Position numbers and translations under genes: made by a program
Shown here: one piece after another, positions 9,001 through 16,663 of the stretch
How the letters are laid out: each line of letters opens with the position of its first letter
Position numbering within the stretch: position 1 is the first letter of the stretch
Notes under the pieces: generated by a model
What the model was told of the DNA's origin: nothing
Databases searched by the model: none
Seen by the model: only the letters and a program-made list of their open reading frames with translations
NCBI GenBank assembly: GCA_030648295.1
Contig: JAUSID010000210.1
Span: 1-53,325, forward strand
Direction of reading: 5' to 3'
Origin: Opitutaceae bacterium
Lineage (GTDB): Bacteria; Verrucomicrobiota; Verrucomicrobiia; Opitutales; Opitutaceae
DNA: 53,325 bases

Positions 9001-10116
9001 ATGGCCGCCAAGAATCCACGCCGGCGTTGGGCGTTTGCGATCGCCGCGGCGATTATCGTGCTGCCGCTGGTCGGTGCAGTGTGGAGCGGACGTCGACCGG
9101 CCGAGTTTTTCGTTTTCCCGCCCCGACTCGACGTTCCACGGGACTATCCGCGGTTTTCGTGGATTGCGGCCGGTGCGGTGATCGCGTTGCTGGCCGCGAT
9201 CGCCGGTTCATGGCTTCGTCACGCCAGCCGCTCACCGATTCCGGCGGGCGCTTTCCGCCCAAACCAGCCGGCACGCCGTTTTCCGCTCTGGGGATGGGCG
9301 GCTGTTGGATGGACTCTGGCCTGGTGGTTCATCGCGTGGACGCGGCTCCAAATCTTCGAACCGATCCAGCTCTACACGTTTTTTCCGCTCTGGTTTGGGT
9401 TCATTGTCACGGTGAACGCGCTCATTGAGGCCCGCGCGGGAACGTGCCTGATGCGTCGCACGCCGGCCGGCTGGCTGAAACTTTTCGCGGTGAGTGCGGC
9501 GTTCTGGTGGATGTTCGAATGGCTGAATCGGTTCGTCCACAACTGGCACTATCTTGCGGTCGAAAGTTTTGGACCGTTCGCGTACGCCGCGCACGCGACC
9601 CTGTGCTTCTCAACGGTACTCCCGGCCGTTGCCGCCGTGCGTGAACTTCTGGCGACGCTGCCTCGACTCGATGCCCGCATAACCGACGGGCCGGCATGGC
9701 CGTGGCTGGCGGGCCGCGCAACGGGGCTGCTGCTGATCTCCGGCGGCATGCTCGCGCTACTCGGCACCGGCGTGCGACCGGCCGACTTCTACCCGGCCCT
9801 GTGGCTGGCACCGCTCGCGCTCTGGTGGGGCGCGGGGATTCTGAGTGGGGCGGCGGGCGTGCCGGACGAAATCGCCCGCGGGAACTGGCACCGAGCCGCG
9901 CCGTGGATGCTGGCGGCGCTGGCCTGCGGTTTTTGGTGGGAACTGTGGAACTGGCTCAGCCTCGCCAAATGGATCTACACCGTGCCCTACGTCGATCGCT
10001 GGCACGTATTCGAAATGCCGCTACTCGGCTACGCCGGCTACCTTTCCTTCGGGCTGGAATGCCTCGCCGCGACCGAGTTCATCGGCCGCAACGACCAGAG
10101 CCATGCCGGCGACTGA
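9001..10116 (+). CDS. polytopic membrane protein with an internal duplication, function unknown
   Basis: This 371-aa protein has about eight or nine transmembrane segments and is unusually rich in Trp. Two segments resemble each other: FWWMFEWLN at 168-176 and FWWELWNWL at 311-319. Both follow an aromatic helix pair, and the intervening residues keep similar spacing, which suggests an internal tandem duplication of a roughly 140-residue unit. No enzyme motif is recognised. ATG 9001 is chosen because basic residues (NPRRR) then precede the first helix; ATG codons at 8956 and 8971 are alternatives. Confidence 0.7.
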   Translation: MAAKNPRRRWAFAIAAAIIVLPLVGAVWSGRRPAEFFVFPPRLDVPRDYPRFSWIAAGAVIALLAAIAGSWLRHASRSPIPAGAFRPNQPARRFPLWGWAAVGWTLAWWFIAWTRLQIFEPIQLYTFFPLWFGFIVTVNALIEARAGTCLMRRTPAGWLKLFAVSAAFWWMFEWLNRFVHNWHYLAVESFGPFAYAAHATLCFSTVLPAVAAVRELLATLPRLDARITDGPAWPWLAGRATGLLLISGGMLALLGTGVRPADFYPALWLAPLALWWGAGILSGAAGVPDEIARGNWHRAAPWMLAALACGFWWELWNWLSLAKWIYTVPYVDRWHVFEMPLLGYAGYLSFGLECLAATEFIGRNDQSHAGD

Positions 10117-10493
10117 CCTACGCCCCGGCTTTGGCCCGTGAATCCACGCGCCGGCCGTTTTCGAGGGTGTCCTCCACGTAGAGTTTTCTCACCAGCACCA
10201 TCCAGCGCCGCCTTGACCTGCGGCCGACGCGAGACGAACGCAATCACGAAGGCGTCCGCCACCAGCCAGAGGACCGCCGCCACCGCCACCATCGCCACGG
10301 CGATGAGGATCAAGTGAACGATCTTCGAATCTGTACGCGATGACTGCACAGCGGGGCGACGCCATAGTGCGCGGCCGCCCGGCGCGGTTCCTCTTCGACC
10401 GCGCGGTTTTGTGCGCCCCCGAGGTCGCAACCAGACTCCAATCTTCTTACCGCCCCGACGAAGTCGGCGCGACAGCGCCTGGCTGGCAACGCG
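10117..10493. other. gene-poor stretch holding a decayed small membrane-protein gene
   Basis: Apart from the remnant at 10118-10345, nothing convincing is seen. The part from about 10346 to 10493 has no frame with recognisable content and no clear hairpin terminator. Confidence 0.4.
10118..10345 (-). pseudogene. possible frameshifted small membrane-protein gene
   Basis: Two adjoining minus-strand frames look coding but do not join. One (about 10345 to 10200) encodes a single strong transmembrane helix, KIVHLILIAVAMVAVAA followed by VLWLVADAFVIAFVSRR. The other, offset by one base, encodes VRKLYVEDTLENGRRVDSRA and ends AGA at a TAG at 10118-10120. Read together they would give a protein of roughly 70 aa with one membrane helix and a charged tail. 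In the current sequence the first frame continues into low-quality Arg-rich residues. A sequencing error or a real frameshift are both possible; a genuine 27-aa peptide (MVLVRKLY...) is a third option. Confidence 0.35.
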
Positions 10494-10823
10494 TCACTCG
10501 CTGCCGGACGGAGCACAGGGATCGAGCGGCTCGTCGATCGTGAGGCCGAAGGTTCCCTCGTGCTCCGACTCGAGCAGCCGCTCAACCGCCATGTCGTCCA
10601 GCGTGATCGTCCGGTGATGCGCCCGCGTCGTGAACATCTGCGGAAATTCGAGCGCGATCTGGACGACCGGACCACGATCCGAATCGCGCACCTCGAGCGT
10701 CCCGCGCATCGCGCTCGGCGGGTTGCGATAATCGCGGGCGGAGCGGACGAGCACGATCTTGCCGCTGAGATAATCGAGCTCCGCCGGGGTCGCCGCGGAG
10801 AGTGGGAATGTGGATTGGCTCAT
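10494..10823 (-). CDS. hypothetical protein
   Basis: This 109-aa soluble protein has no recognised domain. From residue 15 it alternates short beta-like strands (KIVLVRS, MRGTLEVRD, VVQIALEFP, RTITLD) and ends in an acidic helix (AVERLLESEHEG), an organisation like small beta-barrel or PilZ-like folds, though no motif proves that. The start at 10823 is taken because the upstream extension to 10955 is Pro/Gly-rich and unlike the rest. Confidence 0.55.
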   Translation of the reverse strand: MSQSTFPLSAATPAELDYLSGKIVLVRSARDYRNPPSAMRGTLEVRDSDRGPVVQIALEFPQMFTTRAHHRTITLDDMAVERLLESEHEGTFGLTIDEPLDPCAPSGSE

Positions 10824-10976
10824 GGCGTAATCCGGCCAATGGGTTGGAGCCCCCCGCTGCCCTGCAATGGCCGGCAGGGAATCGACCGGTGATACCGGCT
10901 TCGGTTCACCCGCCAAAGTCGCCGTTATGCAGCGGGGATGGCGGCCGCTGGACAACGGCGCGCGGCGAAATGCGGT

Positions 10977-11303
10977 TTACGAGCGATCGGCGCGATGGGC
11001 GTCGATGTCGTTCTCGTGTTCGCGAATCTTTGCCGCCACGGCGGCGAGCACGGCGGTCTCAGCCGACACGACCGGCGGGATCGCCAGCACAGTCGTGACT
11101 TCCCACTGCCCCGCCTCATGCAGATGGCCCCACGCATAGCAGCGAAGCGCCTTGTCGTGTCCGAGCAGTGCGAACACCTCGACGTTGCCATCCCACAGCA
11201 CCTGGCCGTTCACGACCTGTTTCACCGACTCGGTTCGCGTATGCGAAACCTCGCAGTGGTGCAGCCGGCGGATGGTGGCGCGCAGTTCGCCAATGTAATT
11301 CAT
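10977..11303 (-). CDS. hypothetical protein
   Basis: This 108-aa soluble protein begins MNYIGELRATIRRLHHCEV. It contains a central strand-rich part (QVLWDGNVEVFALLGH, then CYAWGHL and WEVTTVLAIPPV) and a C-terminal helix with acidic and basic residues. The codon choice and compact amino-acid composition look coding. The function is not recognised; it could be a small periplasm-independent binding protein. It sits alone between two other small minus-strand genes. Confidence 0.6.
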   Translation of the reverse strand: MNYIGELRATIRRLHHCEVSHTRTESVKQVVNGQVLWDGNVEVFALLGHDKALRCYAWGHLHEAGQWEVTTVLAIPPVVSAETAVLAAVAAKIREHENDIDAHRADRS

Positions 11304-11496
11304 GGGCGAACTTCAGTGGTGACCCGGAGCCGGCACAAGGAGCAACCCACGAGTTTTCTCCGAAGCGATCATGGGCGTTTTTCCCGATGCCGCGGCGTCC
11401 GGATTTTGAATGTCGCGGCGGGGCCGATCTCGACCACGAGCAACTCGCCCTGGCCCGGCGCGCGCGCCGGCTCGGCACACCAGCGGCGGAGTGCGC

Positions 11497-11724
11497 TCAG
11501 AATCGCAACCGGGAATTCTCATGCCCGCACTTGGGGCACTTGCAGAGCTCGGTGCCGGAGGGCGCCGTGTAGAGCGCGTCGCAGCGAATGCAATGGAAGG
11601 TGGTCTTCCGCCGTTCGAGTTCGAAGCGACGATGATCGCGCCGATCGTACCACAGCCAGAGTCCCAGGAACACGACGGCGACAATCGTGCAATAGATGAC
11701 GGCGGCGGTCGTGAGATCGAACAT
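11497..11724 (-). CDS. small membrane protein with a cytoplasmic zinc ribbon
   Basis: This is a 75-aa protein. Residues 6-26 form one transmembrane helix (VIYCTIVAVVFLGLWLWY), followed by a basic segment (DRRDHRRFELERRK) and a four-Cys ribbon (CIRC ... CKCPKC) that should bind one zinc ion. The positive-inside rule places the ribbon in the cytoplasm. ATG 11724 puts the helix at the N terminus; ATG 11763 would add 13 residues. The function is unknown. Confidence 0.65.
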   Translation of the reverse strand: MFDLTTAAVIYCTIVAVVFLGLWLWYDRRDHRRFELERRKTTFHCIRCDALYTAPSGTELCKCPKCGHENSRLRF

Positions 11725-12117
11725 GCGCGAGGGAACCCTGCAGTAAATCGCCGCGAACGCCAAGCGCGCGAACGACCGACGGGCATCCGCGCTGAAAAAG
11801 AGGCGAAACGCCCACGCGTTTCGCTACGGAAAACCGTTGGACATACTGTGCCGGCGTAGCGGAAGCCGTGAGGCTTTCGCTGAGAATCGGATCGATTCCC
11901 CTGCGGCTGGAAGCCGCAGCCACTTTCCGGGCGAACTTCTTTCGATGGCACAATGGCGAGGCGGCTCGTCCGCAGTGGCTGCGGCATCCTTGCCGCAGTG
12001 ACTTTCGAACGAACTTTCGATCCACGGGCCAAGATCCCCGCGAATAATTTCACGCATTACGCTACGCCACCAGGGACGACCCGACAGAACCGCCCATGAC
12101 CACGGCGAATTTCGGCG
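11725..12117. other. spacer with clustered hairpins upstream of the rplQ terminator
   Basis: No gene is seen. The 140 bp from 11859 to 11998 are a run of three GC-rich hairpins listed separately; the remainder is featureless. No promoter can be assigned with confidence. Confidence 0.5.
11859..11998. repeat. cluster of three REP-like hairpins
   Basis: Three near-perfect stem-loops follow each other: GCGGAAGCC/GGCTTTCGC (11859-11880), CTGCGGCT/AGCCGCAG (11901-11919) and CTGCGGCA/TGCCGCAG (11979-11998). The second and third share the CTGCGGC half-stem, so they look like copies of one dispersed palindromic unit. There is no T-tract, so they are not intrinsic terminators. Confidence 0.7.
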
Positions 12118-12147
12118 AAAAAAAACGCGCCGAGTATCCTCGGCGCG
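12118..12147 (-). terminator. intrinsic terminator at the end of the ribosomal protein cluster
   Basis: On the minus strand a 9-bp stem (CGCGCCGAG/CTCGGCGCG, 12126-12134 with 12139-12147) closes a 4-nt loop and is followed by eight consecutive T residues. It starts 26 bp after the rplQ stop codon and should end the S10-spc-alpha transcript. Confidence 0.93.
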
Positions 12148-12173
12148 TCGGGAGATTTGTTTGAATTGCGAGC

Positions 12174-12695
12174 CTAGCTCTTGGCCTCGCCCCCGGTCTC
12201 CGGCTTCTCGGCCGCAGGAGCGGTCGCTTCCGCCGGAGCCTCAGCCGCCGGTTTCGGCGCGCGCTTCGGCTTGGTGGACTTGCGACCCTTCGACTTCTTG
12301 TAGCCGGGATCGTCGGCCTTCACGAACTCGATCAACGCGAGTTCGGCGGCATCGCTGATCCGCTGCGGGCCCAGCTTGTAGATCCGGGTGTAGCCGCCAT
12401 TGCGGTTCGCGAAATCCTTGTACGATTCATTGAAGAGCTTCGTGACGGCGGTCTCGTCGCGCACATCGCTGAGCGCGAGCCGGCGCAGGTGAATCCGGTC
12501 CTTCTCGTCGGTCTTGGCCGCGGCCTTCTTGGCCTTGGTGATGACCTTCTCGATGAAGGGACGAAGCGCCTTGGCTTTCGTGAGCGTGGTCTGGATCCGG
12601 CCGTGCATGATCAGCGATGCGGCCATGTTGGACAACATGGACTCGCGGTGCTCGCGGGTCACGCCCAGGGAAGCGCGGTGTTTATTGTGACGCAT
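12174..12695 (-). CDS. rplQ: 50S ribosomal protein L17
   Basis: This is a 173-aa L17, a large-subunit protein near the exit tunnel. The N terminus MRHNKHRASLGVTREHR and the core to about residue 125 are canonical. From about 132 to the end it carries a Lys/Ala/Pro/Glu-rich disordered tail (KKSKGRKSTKPKRAPKP and onward) that the roughly 120-130-aa standard proteins lack. It is the last gene of the cluster, 170 bp after rpoA, with a 9-mer-phased repeat in between and the terminator immediately after. Confidence 0.97.
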   Translation of the reverse strand: MRHNKHRASLGVTREHRESMLSNMAASLIMHGRIQTTLTKAKALRPFIEKVITKAKKAAAKTDEKDRIHLRRLALSDVRDETAVTKLFNESYKDFANRNGGYTRIYKLGPQRISDAAELALIEFVKADDPGYKKSKGRKSTKPKRAPKPAAEAPAEATAPAAEKPETGGEAKS

Positions 12696-12770
12696 TGGGT
12701 GGTTCTTTTATTTGGCTCCCGATCGGCAATCCGGTCGCAGCGTTGGGCGGCAGCGGACGGCGCGGGCGCC

Positions 12771-12869
12771 GAAGACTTTTAAGGCGGGGAAGACCTGAAA
12801 GACGCGGAAGACGGTGGAGATTGTCGCTCGTGTCTCGCGTTCTTTCAGTGGCTCGCGTTCTTCGTTCAG
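12771..12869. repeat. 9-mer-phased palindrome in the rpoA-rplQ spacer
   Basis: The plus strand reads in 9-nt steps: GAAGACTTT at 12771, later GAAGACCTG at 12789, AAAGACGCG at 12798 and GAAGACGGT at 12807. The other arm has CTCGCGTTC at 12834 and 12852 with TTTCAGTGG between them. CTGAAAGACGCG in the left arm pairs with CGCGTTCTTTCAG in the right arm. The element ends at the rpoA stop codon. It has the same design as the heptad palindromes but a 9-nt phase. Confidence 0.75.
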
Positions 12870-13867
12870 GCTTCCTTCTTCGTGTCGAGCAGCCGCTCGT
12901 CGAACTTCATGCCGAGGGACAGGCCGAGCGCTTCGAGCTTCTCCTTGATTTCGTTGAGCGACTTCTTGCCGAAGTTGCGGTACTTGAGCATTTCCTGCTC
13001 GGTCTTCATCGCCAGCTCGCCGACGGTGGTGATGTTCGCGTTGTTGAGGCAATTCGCGGCGCGAACCGAGAGCTCGATTTCGTTCACCGACATGTTGAGC
13101 AGCTTGCGGAGTTTGTTCTGCTCCTCGCTGACCTCGGACTGCTGGTTCTCGAATTCGTACGCTTCCTCGCTGACGCGATCGAACACATCGAGGTGGTGCT
13201 TCAGGATCGACGCGGCCTGCTTCAGCGCGTCGTCGGGCGTGATGCGGCCATCGGTCCAGATCTCGAGGATCAGCTTGTCGTAATCCGTGATCTGGCCGAC
13301 GCGGGTCGCCTCGACCGAATATTTCACGAGCCGCACGGGCGAGAAGAGCGAGTCGATCGGAATGACGCCGATCGCCTGGTCTTCCTTCTTGTTCGATTCG
13401 CCGGGGTAGTAGCCGCGGCCGGTCTTGATCTCGATCTCAGCCTCAAAGGACTTTTTCGAGTCGAGCGTGCAGACGACCTGCTCGGGATTGATGATCTGGA
13501 TGTTGGCATCGGGCTGGATGTCGGCGGCGGTGACCGCGCCGGTCTTCGACGCCTTGATCATCAGCGAAATCGCTTCGCGCTTCAGCGAGACGATGAGAAT
13601 CTTCTTCAGGTTGAGGACGATGTCGGTGACATCCTCCACGACCCCGTCGATGGACTGAAACTCGTGGTTCACGCCGTCGATCTTGATCGACGAAATGGCG
13701 GCACCCTCGATGGAGCTGAGGAGGACGCGACGGAGCGAGTTGCCGACGGTGTGGCCGTAACCGGCCTCGAAGGGTTCCGCGATGAACTTCGCGTAGGTGG
13801 GCGTGGCGCCTTCCTCGACCTTCGTGAGCTTGCTGGGGAGTTCGAACTTACCGAGGCGTTTTGGCAT
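12866..13867 (-). CDS. rpoA: DNA-directed RNA polymerase subunit alpha
   Basis: This 333-aa protein seeds RNA polymerase assembly as a dimer. The N-terminal domain has the dimerisation region (EPFEAGYGHTVGNSLRR, then SSIEGAAI), and the C-terminal domain (about 255-320, LSVRAANCLNNANITTVGEL) contacts UP elements and activators. The length is normal. It follows rpsD by 51 bp, a spacer with a G/A-rich half-arm resembling the heptad repeats. Confidence 0.98.
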   Translation of the reverse strand: MPKRLGKFELPSKLTKVEEGATPTYAKFIAEPFEAGYGHTVGNSLRRVLLSSIEGAAISSIKIDGVNHEFQSIDGVVEDVTDIVLNLKKILIVSLKREAISLMIKASKTGAVTAADIQPDANIQIINPEQVVCTLDSKKSFEAEIEIKTGRGYYPGESNKKEDQAIGVIPIDSLFSPVRLVKYSVEATRVGQITDYDKLILEIWTDGRITPDDALKQAASILKHHLDVFDRVSEEAYEFENQQSEVSEEQNKLRKLLNMSVNEIELSVRAANCLNNANITTVGELAMKTEQEMLKYRNFGKKSLNEIKEKLEALGLSLGMKFDERLLDTKKEA

Positions 13868-13918
13868 GGTGAGCGGGCGGAAATTAAGAGTGAGAGGGAT
13901 AAGGGTTGGGAGGGGGAA

Positions 13919-14530
13919 TCAGAAGCGCGAGTAGAACTCCACGATCAGCTGCTCGTTCACTTCGGGTTGCATTTCTTCGCGTGTCGGGAGGCGGACCACC
14001 GTGGCCTTGAAGGTCTCGGCATTCATCGTCAGCCAGCCGGGGACGTTGCGGATGCGGTTTTCCTCGAGGTTGCGGGTGGCGAGCTGCCTCGACGCGGGCG
14101 TGTTCTTGACCTCGATCTCGTCGCCCGGCTGCACGTTGTAGCTCGCGATGTCGACCTTGTGGCCGTTCACGCGAATGTGGCCGTGGCTCACCATCTGGCG
14201 GGCGGAAGAGCGGGTCTTCGCCAGGCCGAGAAGGTAAACCGTGCTGTCGAGCCGCGTCTCCAGCAACTGCAGGAAACGCTCGCCGGTGACGCCGCGCTCC
14301 TTCTTGGCGATTTCGAACACGCGGCGGAACTGGCGTTCGAGCAGGCCGTAGATGTAACGGAGCTTCTGCTTTTCATTGAGGCCGACGGCGTATTCGGAGA
14401 CCTTGCGGCGCATCTTCGGGCCGTGCTGGCCCGGCGGATACCCGCGGCGTTCGAAGGCCTTGCCGGAGCCAAGCAGGTGCTGACCGAAGCGGCGGCTGAT
14501 GCGTGTGGTGGGGCCGGTATAACGAGCCAT
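13919..14530 (-). CDS. rpsD: 30S ribosomal protein S4
   Basis: This 203-aa primary 16S rRNA-binding protein has the S4 RNA-binding domain at about 92-155 (LETRLDSTVYLLGLAKTRS). The N terminus MARYTGPTTRISRRFG lacks the zinc-binding Cys cluster found in some S4 proteins. In many bacteria S4 autoregulates the alpha operon; no such leader is recognised here because the upstream spacer is a heptad palindrome. Confidence 0.97.
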   Translation of the reverse strand: MARYTGPTTRISRRFGQHLLGSGKAFERRGYPPGQHGPKMRRKVSEYAVGLNEKQKLRYIYGLLERQFRRVFEIAKKERGVTGERFLQLLETRLDSTVYLLGLAKTRSSARQMVSHGHIRVNGHKVDIASYNVQPGDEIEVKNTPASRQLATRNLEENRIRNVPGWLTMNAETFKATVVRLPTREEMQPEVNEQLIVEFYSRF

Positions 14531-14540
14531 GACTTAAAAA

Positions 14541-14641
14541 GTGATGAGTGAAGAGTGATGAGTGATAAGCGGGTGAAAGACGTAGGTTCAGGTTAAAAGC
14601 TCCGAGAGAGCATCTCGTCACTTGTCACCTGCCACTCGTCA
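14541..14641. repeat. heptad-phased palindrome (GTGATGA / CTCGTCA family), rpsK-rpsD spacer
   Basis: The left arm has GTGATGA, GTGAAGA, GTGATGA and GTGATAA in phase from 14541 to 14568. The right arm has CTCGTCA, CTTGTCA, CCTGCCA and CTCGTCA in phase from 14614 to 14641. The arms are approximate reverse complements around a 45-nt centre. The element fills most of the 116-bp spacer. Confidence 0.88.
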
Positions 14642-14646
14642 CTTCG

Positions 14647-15324
14647 TTACACCCGGCGGCGCTTGCGCGGCCGGCAGCCGTTGTGCGGAATCGGCGTGAC
14701 GTCGACGATGGAGGTGATTTCGAGGCCGATCGCCTGGAGGGCGCGGATGGCCGAGTCACGACCGAGGCCGGGACCGGAGACGCGAATGACGATATCCTTG
14801 AGGCCGTGCGCCATCGCATTGCGGGCAGCGTCCTGGGCGACGATCTGCGCCGCGTAAGCGGTGGATTTGCGCGAGCCGCGGAAATTGCACTTGCCGGCGC
14901 TCGACCAGGCGATGACCTGGCCGCGCTGATCGGTGATCGAAACGATCGTGTTGTTGAACGACGCGAGGACGTTCGCGACGCCTGACGTAACGTTCTTCGA
15001 ACCCTTTGCCTTGCGGACCTTGATCGCGCCGATCTCCTCCTTCAGGAGTTCTTCGGCCGTGGGCTGGCGGGCAACGCCGTGCACCATCTCGACCGGCTTC
15101 TGCTCGCCGGCGGGAGCGGCGGGCGCGCCCGGGGCGCCGGCGGCGGGAGCCGCGGCACCGGCAGCAGCAGGCGCACCACCTTCAGCGGCGGGCTTTGCAG
15201 CCTTGTCGCCACCCTTGGGACCCTTGGCCTTCTTTTCGGCCGGGGCGGCAGCAGCACCCTCGACGGGCGCCGTCGCGGCCTTTGCCGGCTTCTCTTTCTT
15301 CGGATTGGATTTTTCGTCGGCCAT
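14647..15324 (-). CDS. rpsK: 30S ribosomal protein S11 with a long N-terminal extension
   Basis: This 225-aa protein has its conserved S11 domain only from about residue 102 ([20 protein letters not shown]) to the end ([11 protein letters not shown]). S11 lies on the small-subunit platform near the mRNA exit. The first 100 residues are a low-complexity Lys/Ala/Pro/Gly tract (for example [20 protein letters not shown]) with no counterpart in the usual 125-130-aa protein. I keep the first ATG because the tract is in frame and begins with a plausible [12 protein letters not shown]; a later start is possible only at Met80. Confidence 0.95.
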   Translation of the reverse strand: MADEKSNPKKEKPAKAATAPVEGAAAAPAEKKAKGPKGGDKAAKPAAEGGAPAAAGAAAPAAGAPGAPAAPAGEQKPVEMVHGVARQPTAEELLKEEIGAIKVRKAKGSKNVTSGVANVLASFNNTIVSITDQRGQVIAWSSAGKCNFRGSRKSTAYAAQIVAQDAARNAMAHGLKDIVIRVSGPGLGRDSAIRALQAIGLEITSIVDVTPIPHNGCRPRKRRRV

Positions 15325-15333
15325 TTTTGGAAA

Positions 15334-15426
15334 GTGATGAGTGATTAGTGATGAGTGACCAGTGGAGCATTGGGACGGGTGTCGCGTGTCGTGACTTCCT
15401 CGTCACTTGTCACACGTCACTCGTCA
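15334..15426. repeat. heptad-phased palindrome (GTGATGA / CTCGTCA family), rpsM-rpsK spacer
   Basis: The left arm GTGATGA, GTGATTA, GTGATGA, GTGACCA runs in phase from 15334 to 15361. The right arm CTCGTCA, CTTGTCA, CACGTCA, CTCGTCA runs from 15399 to 15426. It is the second copy of this family and lies in the adjacent spacer to the first copy (14541-14641), but with a different 37-nt centre. Confidence 0.88.
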
Positions 15427-15431
15427 CTGGA

Positions 15432-15812
15432 TTATACTTCTTTCGCCTTGGACACGCCCACGGTCTTGCGCGGGCCCTTGCGCGTGCGGGCGTTGGTGCT
15501 CGTGCGCTGGCCGCGGACCGGCAATCCGCGACGGTGGCGGATGCCACGGTAGCAGTTGATGGCCTGCAGGCGCTTCAGATTCGCGGCGATTTCGCGACGA
15601 AGGTCACCTTCGAGCACCCATTTATGCTCGGTGATGATGTGAACGATCTTGTTCAACTGTTCCTCGGTAAGGTCCTGCGCCCGCATGTCGGGATTCAAGG
15701 CCGCTTCCTTGACGAGTTGGTCAGCCCGCGTCGGGCCGATGCCGCTGATATAACGAAGGGAGAACGCGACTTTCTTCTTCGCGGGAATTTCTACGCCGAG
15801 GAGACGAGGCAT
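15432..15812 (-). CDS. rpsM: 30S ribosomal protein S13
   Basis: This 126-aa protein of the small-subunit head contacts the P-site tRNA through its basic C-terminal tail. The helix-two-turn-helix core ([20 protein letters not shown]) and the tail ([20 protein letters not shown]) are canonical. rpmJ and infA, which often precede it, are absent: map lies only 59 bp upstream. Confidence 0.97.
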   Translation of the reverse strand: MPRLLGVEIPAKKKVAFSLRYISGIGPTRADQLVKEAALNPDMRAQDLTEEQLNKIVHIITEHKWVLEGDLRREIAANLKRLQAINCYRGIRHRRGLPVRGQRTSTNARTRKGPRKTVGVSKAKEV

Positions 15813-15833
15813 GGTATGTGTTAGTTAAAACGA

Positions 15834-15871
<38 letters not shown>

Positions 15872-16663
15872 TCAGGTAACTTGAGCGGCGCCGAGGGGGC
15901 GCGGGACGGTGAGAATCTCGGGCCCGCGGTCGGTCGTGAGGACGGTGTGTTCGAAATGCGCGGAGGGCGTACCGTCCGCTGTCACAATCGTCCATCCATC
16001 CGAGAGCGTCTTGGTGCGGTAGGCGCCGAGGTTCACCATCGGCTCGATCGCGAGCGTCATGCCGGGCTTGATTTTGTCGCCCGTGCCGCGGCGGCCGAAG
16101 TTCGGGATTTCGGGTGGCTCGTGCATCGAGACACCGACCCCGTGGCCGACCATGTCGCGCACCACACTGAAGCCGTTCGCCTCGACGTAAGTCTGCACCG
16201 CGTGCGAGATGTCGCCGATTCGATTGCCAACCTGCGCCGCGCGAATGCCGAGGTCGAGCGCCTCGCGCGTCACGCGCAAGAGCTTCTCCACCGCCGGCAC
16301 CATCGCGCCGACCGGCACGGTGAACGCATTGTCGCCCACATAGCCGTCGTGCCAGACAACGATGTCGAGGGAGACAACGTCACCTTCGCGCAAGACGCGG
16401 CGAAACGACGGGATGCCGTGAACGACTTCGTCGTTGACCGAGATGCAGGTATGCGCCGGGTAGCGACGGGAACCATGCTGGTAACCGTAACAGGCGCTGC
16501 GGGCTCCGAGCCGGGCGATTAAATCGCGACCGGCCTCTTCCAAGTCCTGGGTTGTGATACCAGGCCGGACCATGGGCTTCAGTTGCTCCAATACGGTCGC
16601 GGCGATGGCACATGCCTCACGCATCCTGGCGATACCCTCCTTGTTCTTGATCGGGATCGTCAT
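15872..16663 (-). CDS. map: methionine aminopeptidase, type I
   Basis: This 263-aa metalloprotease removes N-terminal Met from nascent proteins. The five metal ligands of the pita-bread fold are visible: Asp100, Asp111 (GDNAF), His174 (VGHGVG), Glu207 (AIEPMV) and Glu238 (HFEHTV). It has no N-terminal zinc-finger extension. Its ATG overlaps the stop of the upstream adenylate-kinase-like gene by 4 bp (ATGA), which implies translational coupling. Confidence 0.97.
   Translation of the reverse strand: MTIPIKNKEGIARMREACAIAATVLEQLKPMVRPGITTQDLEEAGRDLIARLGARSACYGYQHGSRRYPAHTCISVNDEVVHGIPSFRRVLREGDVVSLDIVVWHDGYVGDNAFTVPVGAMVPAVEKLLRVTREALDLGIRAAQVGNRIGDISHAVQTYVEANGFSVVRDMVGHGVGVSMHEPPEIPNFGRRGTGDKIKPGMTLAIEPMVNLGAYRTKTLSDGWTIVTADGTPSAHFEHTVLTTDRGPEILTVPRPLGAAQVT

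Noticed and set aside
11369-11495. Minus-strand frame with GELLVVEIGPAATFKIRTP resembling the inserted exported protein at 26049
   Set aside because: It has no start codon after the preceding stop in that frame, and the similarity is short and could be chance.
12617-14551. Long plus-strand open frame (644 codons) over rpoA, rpsD and rplQ
   Set aside because: It is the antisense shadow of genes with clear conserved proteins; Arg/Asp/Leu/His-rich composition and no domain.
15325-15430. Possible ribosomal-protein binding leader in the rpsM-rpsK spacer
   Set aside because: The hairpin potential is fully explained by the heptad palindrome seen also in the next spacer.
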